Shown: positions 1-6,009 of the stretch, piece by piece
How the letters are laid out: each line of letters starts with the position of its first letter
How positions within the stretch are numbered: the first letter of the stretch is position 1
Program-made: the position numbers and the translations under genes
The notes under the pieces: generated by a model
What the model was told of the DNA's origin: nothing
Seen by the model: only the letters and a program-made list of their open reading frames with translations
Database searches by the model: none
Source of the DNA: Candidatus Stygibacter frigidus
Lineage (GTDB): Bacteria > Cloacimonadota > Cloacimonadia > Cloacimonadales > TCS61
Assembly (NCBI GenBank): GCA_030765325.1
Contig: JAVCCT010000064.1
Span: 1 to 6,009 of the forward strand
Length of the DNA: 6,009 nt
Direction of reading: 5' to 3'

Positions 1-3000
1 CTGCCGGAGTGTTTAGTAATCCTGCCGGAAATACACAGCTTAAATTACCATCCAGTGATAAAACCGTAACCCCTTCAATTCCAGCTTCAAATAGCTGAAT
101 TTCATAGGCACCCGTATTCAATTGTGCAGACCCTGCAAACTCCTCTTCCTCATTCACTTTTATTATAAATGAATAATTACCGTTTAATAGGGGAATATCC
201 AAATATTCCCAACCCTGTTCCCCAATTCCCAGCGGGTCTATCCGAATTGAATCCAGCAAGGTCATTTCACCCCCCAGATATAATTTCAGACTGCATTCTT
301 CGCTTTCGACATTACCATTATTGAATAATGCTACTCTTGCCTGGGCTTGATTACCCTCAGCTGTAATACTGAAATCGGAAAGCTTAAATTTAACTCCTCT
401 TATCCTGATAAAATTCTGGTTTGGTAATTGACTACTGTAACTGATATTCTGCAAACTATCTGTAATCACGAAATCAAAGCGGATGCAATAATTATAAGGC
501 AGGCTCTGGATTGGACTTTGCAGATGATATAAACCCGTCTCATCATCTCTCACCATTTCACTGTAATAATGACTTGAATAAGATCCCGACTCATTAAAGG
601 GATTAATATTGTTATTATATATTCTTATATGACAGGCTACGCTATCCACTCCATCATCATCATAAAAGTTTGCTGTAATATCTATCTCATCATCAGGATC
701 TGGCTCTTCTGGTTGCCAGCTGATATTATACGCTCCCGGTAAACCGATCGAGAAATTTGCCTTGCCCACTATTTCACGTTCCTGTGAGAATCCACTGAAT
801 TTTACATTTCGATTATAAGTCTCTCCCGGCAGAATATCACTTCCGGGAATTGTTGCCACACGCACCACTTCTCCTTCAACCGCATTATAGCTGAAGGGAT
901 AAAATTCATTTGCACTTACTGGCGAATCATTCTCATCATAGATAAAGAATTTACCCCTTTCAATATCGGCTCCGACCTGAGCTGTTAAGATCAGGGAATC
1001 TCCTTTGGCATAATTAAATTTATTCAATTCTATTTCGGTACCGAGATCAGGGTGATTTATCTTAACATAAGGATCACCAAGTAATGCACTTCCTTCTATT
1101 AATGAATAGGATACTACACCCGTTCCTGATTCAGCATAAAACACCGTTTTTGTGTAATCTATTATTTCTCCCAAAGTCTCAAGACCAGGATGGGTAATTG
1201 CTGCCAGCAATGCCTGTGAATATATTTCATCCTGATATAAAAAACCAAAGCCAGTAAATCCTATCTGCCCTATTGCTCCCTGTGGATCAAGCGTGAGTGC
1301 TTCTCCGATGCATGATATCCCTGCTCCATCAAAAAAGGCTGAACCATAGCAACTCATACTGCTGCCGATAAATAGATTGTTATTATTAAGATTATTCACA
1401 TCATAAATATCAAACAGATCATAATCATCCCACTGATTTGACGCCCCATGACCCATAAATTGCACATATAATGTCCCATCATTTATCGAGTTTATCAATG
1501 TGGTTGTATTACCCGAATACTGTTGAGGCATATCTGTAACATTACAATATACTCTACTGATCCGGTATTCAGGTGGAATGGAATTATTGCGTATCCGCTC
1601 GCTCTGCTTTGAAAATATATTACCTTCTGATGCCTTTCCACCTGTTGCCAGAGTTATCGAGCTGTGCCAGTTATCATCATGGCTAAGTTGAGTCATAAAA
1701 CTCTCAGTTTTATTTACTAAAGTTGCTATCTGACCAACCTGCGTTACATTCAATCTCGATATGCTGATATCAGATACAGGGTCATCTCCTGCCACACATC
1801 CATACCAGTTATCACTGGCTGTAGCTCCACGTGCATATAGCCACACTACTTTTGTGGGAATCTTATTTGCCCACCGATAAGGACTATTATCCCGCTCGTC
1901 AAGCAAACCTTCTCCCAGTAATAGACAATGAGTCGGACGTGGTGACCAGTTATTATAAGTATATTCCAGAAAATCTTTTATAGCTTCTGCTGACCGTATC
2001 CCATTGTTGAATTCATCAAATACATCCTGCAATAGCACTATCTCAACATTAAGCCCTGGTTCCTGCTCTTCCCAGAAATCTTCAAATCCTGCCGCTGCCT
2101 CAGCAAATTCATCCACGGTGATTATCACATATTCTGCTCCATTAGCGGTTGATTTCCAGTTAGACGGATAATCTGGATAGATGCCCTTCAAGCTGCGTTT
2201 CTGGGACTCTGTCACTGCATAATACTCCGTTTCATCCGTAAGTACACTGTCTTGAAAGCTGATCCGGTAAGGTGCTAATCCATCCTCACTTAATGAGGTT
2301 ACTGTAAGATTATCAATAACACTGGAACCTAATTTATAAATACTTACTCCATCAGAACTGAATCCATCAAGATCAAATTGAAATAATCCGAATGGTTGAT
2401 GAGTACCGATTGGTTTTTTATAAGGTTTATGAAATTTTATCCAATCCTCATCTGTCTTATATTCGCGCCAGTAGGTGAGATCAAGATAATCAAATAATAC
2501 CTTCTCGTAAATATTTTCCTGATTGGGTAAACTGATATATATTATATTTTCTCCATTAATCAGGTCGCTGTTCAAAATAGGGGTTTGATTCCCGGCTACA
2601 TCGAGATTCTCAAACATCTGTTCATGTTGACCTATCCATTCCCAGTTACTGCCAATATCATCTATCAGGGTAGAATTTATCTGTACAATTGCCCGATGCT
2701 TGTTTTGAACTGAAAGTGCTGTAAGATTATCACCATCATAAGTTAATCCAAACAGGCATATCCTGGCTGATGCCCTGCGCATATTTGATTCATGGGGATA
2801 TTGCAATTCGAATGTATATGGCCACATATCCGGAGCAGAAGGCTCTCCCCACCACCAGATATCTTCCCGGAAATAGTTCATATTGCCTTGATACTGTGAT
2901 TGGGCTCCCAAGGGCACCATTTTGTTCTGTTTTTCGATGTGAACTGTCTGCTCAAAGGATTCCGGTAGAGTATAATTACTGCTGTTGGATTCCACCAGAC

Positions 3001-4030
3001 CACCATTTTCTATCATCATTCTACTGCCAAGATGGTCTTCAAGGCTCAAATAATATACATTTTCTGAGGTATAATCATCATAATATGTGGTTTCTCCATG
3101 ATGAATATCTCCATAAAATTCAAAATAATCTCCCGGATCAAAAGAACCGTCTGAATCCCCGATAAAATTAATTGGCACTGTGCCATTTTCATCGCGTAAT
3201 TCCAGATAACGAGGATTTATATTATCCCAACTGAAGCCAGCATCATATTCAAGATTCGCCAATTTTGATGTCAGATATTCATAAGTTACTTTATAAATAC
3301 CCTCTTTATCAACCACCAGCCTGTAGGTATCCACCACACCACTATTTCGTACTGGAAGACTCTCATCAATATCTCTTGCCATGCGCCAGTTATGGCTTAT
3401 CTGATCATTCAAAATAAAATCATTACCCATTTTATCAAGTACACTTCCAGCTGATTCACCTCTGAAATCTTCCTTAGTCCCAGATATTATAATTCTGATC
3501 ACTATCTCATTATAAATATTTAATTTATTCATCGCCGGCTGATATTGAAATGGATATACCTGAAAACTGTAAAATCTCCTGTCTCCCGACATGGCAGTAT
3601 AACCCTTTGCTGCTATTGATCCTGGATAATTATTTGTTTGGGAATAGATATTTTCGTTAATTGCATATTCATAAGCAAGTTCATTACTATCCAGATAATC
3701 TTTAAGGGCAGGAACTATGCGTACTTGATCATGGCTTTCAGGACTGCTGCCCAATACCACTACATCAATATCACCATCAACTGGTATTCCCACACTACCC
3801 GTAAAGTAGGGTAATTCCGGTTTGCCAGCTTCTCCTGTGATGCTGCTTCCCTCACAATCAATGTAATCCCAATCCTCTCCACCTCGTTCGATTTCCTGCA
3901 GTTCCCAGTCCGGCAACTTAAATTTTACGGTTATTTCATCTGCATCTGAGTCCATTACTTCAAATACACCAGCAGATAAATGAAAGTATATAAACACTGT
4001 AATCACAAGGAGTAACCATTTTGTATTCAT
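1..4030 (-). CDS. Exported gingipain-type (family C25) cysteine peptidase, C-terminus beyond window
   Basis: The frame is open without a stop from the ATG at 4030 to position 2 (1343 codons) and continues past the edge. Residues 1-20 look like a Sec signal peptide: Lys4, a hydrophobic stretch, then a likely cleavage after LSA (Ala20/Gly21). Residues about 21-215 resemble a C25 propeptide (GKPELPYFTGSVGIP at 69-83). Residues 236-330 form a beta module (YRLVVDKEGIYKV, then GDYFEFYGD and NVYYLSL). About 355-520 is another beta-rich module containing WWWGE (392-396). The C25 catalytic domain spans about 632-990: EYVIITVDEF at 633-642, LLLGEG at 703-708, SDISISRLNV at 753-762, MGHGAS with His861, SMSCYGSAFFDG with Cys894, and the closing LLGDPYVKI. 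His861 and Cys894 are 33 residues apart, as I recall for the gingipain RgpB dyad (His211/Cys244). Two Ig-like modules (about 998-1090 and 1100-1210) and a CARDB-like module (about 1212-1305) follow. The enzyme would act outside the cytoplasm. It could be a degradative protease or a PorU-like type IX sortase; the missing C-terminus prevents a decision. The C25 family call is firm, the exact role is not. Confidence 0.9.
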   Translation of the reverse strand, partial: MNTKWLLLVITVFIYFHLSAGVFEVMDSDADEITVKFKLPDWELQEIERGGEDWDYIDCEGSSITGEAGKPELPYFTGSVGIPVDGDIDVVVLGSSPESHDQVRIVPALKDYLDSNELAYEYAINENIYSQTNNYPGSIAAKGYTAMSGDRRFYSFQVYPFQYQPAMNKLNIYNEIVIRIIISGTKEDFRGESAGSVLDKMGNDFILNDQISHNWRMARDIDESLPVRNSGVVDTYRLVVDKEGIYKVTYEYLTSKLANLEYDAGFSWDNINPRYLELRDENGTVPINFIGDSDGSFDPGDYFEFYGDIHHGETTYYDDYTSENVYYLSLEDHLGSRMMIENGGLVESNSSNYTLPESFEQTVHIEKQNKMVPLGAQSQYQGNMNYFREDIWWWGEPSAPDMWPYTFELQYPHESNMRRASARICLFGLTYDGDNLTALSVQNKHRAIVQINSTLIDDIGSNWEWIGQHEQMFENLDVAGNQTPILNSDLINGENIIYISLPNQENIYEKVLFDYLDLTYWREYKTDEDWIKFHKPYKKPIGTHQPFGLFQFDLDGFSSDGVSIYKLGSSVIDNLTVTSLSEDGLAPYRISFQDSVLTDETEYYAVTESQKRSLKGIYPDYPSNWKSTANGAEYVIITVDEFAEAAAGFEDFWEEQEPGLNVEIVLLQDVFDEFNNGIRSAEAIKDFLEYTYNNWSPRPTHCLLLGEGLLDERDNSPYRWANKIPTKVVWLYARGATASDNWYGCVAGDDPVSDISISRLNVTQVGQIATLVNKTESFMTQLSHDDNWHSSITLATGGKASEGNIFSKQSERIRNNSIPPEYRISRVYCNVTDMPQQYSGNTTTLINSINDGTLYVQFMGHGASNQWDDYDLFDIYDVNNLNNNNLFIGSSMSCYGSAFFDGAGISCIGEALTLDPQGAIGQIGFTGFGFLYQDEIYSQALLAAITHPGLETLGEIIDYTKTVFYAESGTGVVSYSLIEGSALLGDPYVKINHPDLGTEIELNKFNYAKGDSLILTAQVGADIERGKFFIYDENDSPVSANEFYPFSYNAVEGEVVRVATIPGSDILPGETYNRNVKFSGFSQEREIVGKANFSIGLPGAYNISWQPEEPDPDDEIDITANFYDDDGVDSVACHIRIYNNNINPFNESGSYSSHYYSEMVRDDETGLYHLQSPIQSLPYNYCIRFDFVITDSLQNISYSSQLPNQNFIRIRGVKFKLSDFSITAEGNQAQARVALFNNGNVESEECSLKLYLGGEMTLLDSIRIDPLGIGEQGWEYLDIPLLNGNYSFIIKVNEEEEFAGSAQLNTGAYEIQLFEAGIEGVTVLSLDGNLSCVFPAGLLNTPA

Positions 4031-4050
4031 TTGCCTATACTTCTTCCCCA
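4028..4050 (-). promoter_or_regulatory. Stop/start junction and weak ribosome binding site of the C25 peptidase gene
   Basis: The TAG stop of the upstream S4/CinA gene (4037-4035) is followed by only GCAA and then the ATG at 4030. The only purine-rich stretch, GGGGAAGAAG (4049-4040), lies inside the upstream gene and is a poor and rather distant Shine-Dalgarno match. This suggests translation by termination-reinitiation after the upstream gene. The ATG is the preferred start because it directly precedes a good signal peptide. Confidence 0.55.
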
Positions 4051-4934
4051 GTAACGACGCGATATAGCATTCTAAAAAGTTCCAGACTGCTTTTCATGCG
4101 TATCTCCTGACGGTTGCCTTTTAATTGAAATCTTTGTGTGTAATTCCGTTCCTGATATCTTACTGAGATATGAACAGTACCAACCGGCTTGCCGGGCTCT
4201 GCACCATCTGGACCAGCTATGCCCGTAATTGCTCCGGACACATCACTGCCCAGGCTTTTCATCACGCCCATGCTCATTGCCAGTGCTGTGGCATCGCTTA
4301 CTGCCCCATCCTTTTCCAGAGTTTTCTCTGTTACGCCCAGAAGACTGATCTTCACGGCATTTGAATAACTGATCACTCCCCCCAGAAAGAATGCCGAAGA
4401 ACCACTTTGACCCGTAATATATTCACTTGCCATCCCACCGGTACATGATTCTGCCAGACTCAAGGTGAGCTCATTACGGATGAATTGCCCATGCAATCTT
4501 CTTGCTTCTGTTTCCAGTTTATCCCGCAGGTTTTTTTCCTTCTTAAGCGGTTTCGAAGCCCAAATCTGTGGTTTACCGTGCTGCACTTTTTCTTCCCGCT
4601 CTTCGCGAGGTTTTGATTCAGGTTTAAATTCCGGTTTCTGATCTCTTTGACGCGGATAAGCCGCGTTACCTTCCCGCTTATCAATATATTCAGGTTTTAC
4701 GTTGCTGCCAGCAGGCGGGCTTTTCCCTGCTATCACCTTGATATGAATATCTTTATAGCGAACTTCATCTCCAGGGAATATACGCGTGCGCTGTTTAAAT
4801 ACGGTCTGATCATTTACTTTGATCTCTCCATCATTGGTTACCCTTCGCACATGAGCATATTCCTCAAATAATCCCGCTGCTTTCAAGAGCTGATATAAAA
4901 ATATATCTTCTGTGTTATCCAGATAAAATTTCAC
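4035..4934 (-). CDS. S4 RNA-binding domain fused to CinA C-terminal (PncC-like NMN amidohydrolase) domain
   Basis: This complete 299-residue protein has two recognisable domains. Residues about 8-68 match a small S4 RNA-binding domain of the YbcJ/YaaA kind (IFLYQLLKAAGLFEEYAHV, then DGEIKVNDQ and FPGDEVRY). Residues about 70-140 are a hydrophilic, probably disordered linker rich in Lys, Arg, Glu and Pro. Residues about 141-296 are a CinA-C domain: AESCTGG (161-167), GSSAFF with Ser179/Ser180, ISYSNAVK with Tyr190 and Lys195, GAVS (210-213), GIAGPDG (238-244), KPVGTV (249-254) and a C-terminal GNRQEIR. Enzymes with this domain hydrolyse nicotinamide mononucleotide to nicotinate mononucleotide and ammonia in the pyridine nucleotide cycle. 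The conserved Ser, Tyr and Lys positions are all kept, so activity is plausible. The N-terminal molybdopterin-binding-like domain of full-length CinA is absent and the S4 module takes its place. The start is a GTG with a strong Shine-Dalgarno. The gene lies between proS and the C25 peptidase gene. Domain assignments are strong; the RNA target of S4 and the purpose of the fusion are unknown. Confidence 0.92.
   Translation of the reverse strand: MKFYLDNTEDIFLYQLLKAAGLFEEYAHVRRVTNDGEIKVNDQTVFKQRTRIFPGDEVRYKDIHIKVIAGKSPPAGSNVKPEYIDKREGNAAYPRQRDQKPEFKPESKPREEREEKVQHGKPQIWASKPLKKEKNLRDKLETEARRLHGQFIRNELTLSLAESCTGGMASEYITGQSGSSAFFLGGVISYSNAVKISLLGVTEKTLEKDGAVSDATALAMSMGVMKSLGSDVSGAITGIAGPDGAEPGKPVGTVHISVRYQERNYTQRFQLKGNRQEIRMKSSLELFRMLYRVVTGEEV
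4602..4637 (-). repeat. Short KPxx tetrapeptide repeat in the S4/CinA-C linker
   Basis: Codons 100-111 of the fusion gene encode three imperfect tandem units, KPEF-KPES-KPRE, inside the charged linker. The codons differ between units (AAA CCG GAA, AAA CCT GAA, AAA CCT CGC), so the similarity is clearer in protein than in DNA. This fits a flexible disordered tether between the S4 and CinA-C domains. Confidence 0.5.
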
Positions 4935-4945
4935 TATTTCTCCTT
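4932..4945 (-). promoter_or_regulatory. Strong Shine-Dalgarno and GTG start of the S4/CinA-C gene
   Basis: On the minus strand AAGGAG (4945-4940) stands 5 nt before the GTG at 4934. This is a near-ideal ribosome binding site and settles the start on a GTG codon. It lies within the 26-nt gap after the proS stop, so this gene has its own initiation signal, unlike the following peptidase gene. Confidence 0.85.
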
Positions 4946-4960
4946 CTCAAGATTCACGAT

Positions 4961-6009
4961 TTAATACGACTTCGCAAAAATTACTCTTTTATCACTTTCT
5001 CCGCCACAACAGATGCACTTACCCATTTCTTCTTTTGCGTCAAAGGGGATATTACGGATAGTAACTTTCAGGTCTTCTTTGATCTTTTCTTCACATTCTG
5101 TGCTACCGCACCAGTGCGAGTGTACAAATCCGCCATGTATCTCAGGATTTTCTTCATCTTCTGGAGTAAAGAAAGCATAGAATTTTTCTTTATCATCAAT
5201 GATATGACTATGCTGCTGCCGAAAATCAAGTGCTTTCTGATATATATTTTGCTGTATCTCATCCAGCAGACTGGTGATATTATTCACAAATTCATCAGCT
5301 GCAACGCCCTTCTTCTGATTAGGTTCCAAATCCCTGCGTCCCATGAATACTGAATTATTCTCTATATCACGAGGTCCGATTTCAAGTCGTATTGGCACAC
5401 CTTTCTTGATCCATTGCCACACCTTCTCGCCGCCAGCCATATCACGATCATCTACTTCTACCACAAGCCGTTTATCATGATACCAGATTGATTTTAGTTC
5501 TGCTGCCAGTTTATCCACAAATTCCATCACGGTTTCCCGCTGCTCTTCATTACGGATTATAGGCAAGATCACTATCTGCGCCGGTGCAATTCGAGGTGGC
5601 AACACCAGTCCATTATCATCACTATGTGCCATGATAAGTGCCCCGATCATTCGAGTTGACACGCCCCAGGAGGTTGTCCAGGCAATTTCCTCCACTCCTT
5701 CGGCATTCTGAAATTTTATATTAGATGATTTGGCAAAATTCTGTCCCAGAAAATGTGACGTACCTGCCTGAAGTGCCTTTCTATCCTGCATCATAGCTTC
5801 TATTGAATAGGTGCTCACGGCACCTGGAAATTTCTCGCTCTCTGTTTTCTGACCTTTGATAACTGGTAATGCCAGACACGTCTCAGCAAATTCTGCATAT
5901 ACATCCAGCATCTTATAAGTTTCTTCCATGGCTTCCGCTTCTGTGGCATGAACTGTGTGACCTTCCTGCCACAAAAATTCCGTCGTCCGCAAAAACATCC
6001 GTGTCCGCA
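4961..6009 (-). CDS. proS: Prolyl-tRNA synthetase, archaeal/eukaryote-like type (N-terminus beyond window)
   Basis: This class II aminoacyl-tRNA synthetase joins proline to tRNA-Pro in the cytoplasm. About 348 codons are present, and the family's usual length near 480 implies that roughly 130 N-terminal residues lie outside. The visible part opens with class II motif 2 (RTRMFLRTTEFLWQEGH). Numbering from the Met at 5998, next come the proline-site loop QAGTSHFLGQNF (77-88) and motif 3, with STRMIGALIMAHSDD at 114-128 followed by GLVLPP and AP.Q. The anticodon-binding domain follows (about 142-250, with VPIRLEIGPRD at 201-211). The C-terminal domain carries a Cys set fit for zinc: Cys297, Cys302, Cys328 and Cys331, plus an extra Cys330. 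The protein ends in Tyr345, as is typical of this ProS type, where the C-terminal Tyr reaches toward the active site. There is no bacterial-type editing insertion between motifs 2 and 3. The frame continues upstream of Met5998 through motif 2, so that Met is internal and not the start. It is the first visible gene of the probable operon. Confidence 0.97.
   Translation of the reverse strand, partial: RTRMFLRTTEFLWQEGHTVHATEAEAMEETYKMLDVYAEFAETCLALPVIKGQKTESEKFPGAVSTYSIEAMMQDRKALQAGTSHFLGQNFAKSSNIKFQNAEGVEEIAWTTSWGVSTRMIGALIMAHSDDNGLVLPPRIAPAQIVILPIIRNEEQRETVMEFVDKLAAELKSIWYHDKRLVVEVDDRDMAGGEKVWQWIKKGVPIRLEIGPRDIENNSVFMGRRDLEPNQKKGVAADEFVNNITSLLDEIQQNIYQKALDFRQQHSHIIDDKEKFYAFFTPEDEENPEIHGGFVHSHWCGSTECEEKIKEDLKVTIRNIPFDAKEEMGKCICCGGESDKRVIFAKSY

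Noticed and set aside
2770..3165. A plus-strand open frame of 131 codons
   Set aside because: It lies fully antisense to the C25 peptidase gene, has no recognisable domain or ribosome binding site, and its residue composition (many Cys, His, Tyr, Pro) is typical of a shadow frame.
1..4030. A long non-coding or decayed region, or a broken gene
   Set aside because: Translating the minus strand by hand from 4030 gives one continuous frame to the edge with C25 motifs in the right order and no stops or frameshifts.
4170..4364. A 64-codon plus-strand frame opposite the CinA-C domain
   Set aside because: The minus strand here encodes conserved CinA-C motifs; the plus frame looks like a reverse-complement shadow without its own signals.
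4460..4684. A 74-codon minus-strand frame offset from the S4/CinA-C gene
   Set aside because: It overlaps the charged linker in another frame and only mirrors its AAA/GAA-rich composition. It is not evidence for a frameshift because the main frame runs cleanly from S4 to CinA-C.
4647..4871. A 74-codon plus-strand frame opposite the S4 domain and linker
   Set aside because: Antisense to a well-supported gene, with no homology I recognise.
4935..4960. Possible terminator or promoter between proS and the S4/CinA-C gene
   Set aside because: The 26-nt gap contains a Shine-Dalgarno but no inverted repeat followed by T residues and no room for -35/-10 boxes.
5068..5353. Small open frames on both strands overlapping the 3' part of proS
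   Set aside because: The true frame encodes the conserved anticodon-binding and zinc domains of ProS; the others are out of frame or antisense.

Overview
The window is an AT-rich bacterial stretch (roughly 40% GC by eye) with every recognisable gene on the minus strand. Reading from the high-coordinate end, it holds the 3' part of proS (prolyl-tRNA synthetase, archaeal/eukaryote-like type), a complete S4-domain/CinA-C (PncC-like) fusion gene, and the first 1343 codons of a very large gene for an exported gingipain-type (family C25) cysteine peptidase that runs off the low-coordinate edge.

The layout is very compact. Only 26 nt separate the proS stop from the GTG start of the S4/CinA gene, and only 4 nt separate that gene's stop from the ATG of the peptidase gene. 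Neither junction has room for a promoter or a terminator hairpin, so the three genes look like one operon transcribed toward position 1, with translation of the peptidase probably coupled to the gene before it. The big region at 1-4030, which could be taken for non-coding, is one uninterrupted reading frame.

The host is probably a member of the Fibrobacteres-Chlorobi-Bacteroidetes (FCB) superphylum or a related candidate phylum, with Cloacimonadota-like bacteria as my best guess. This rests on the combination of a large multi-domain C25 peptidase with Ig-like/CARDB-like modules, a style seen with type IX secretion, a type 3 ProS, and AT-rich codon use with many ATA and AGA codons. It is an inference from style, not from a marker gene.

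Two genes have core roles: charging of tRNA-Pro, and probable recycling of nicotinamide mononucleotide with an added RNA-binding module. The third is a secreted protease or PorU-like sortase. No functional link between them is evident from sequence. The most notable points are the S4 + charged linker + CinA-C architecture, the intact His861/Cys894 dyad of the peptidase, and the coupling of an exported protease to a tRNA synthetase operon. I saw no RNA genes, CRISPR arrays, insertion sequences or attachment sites.
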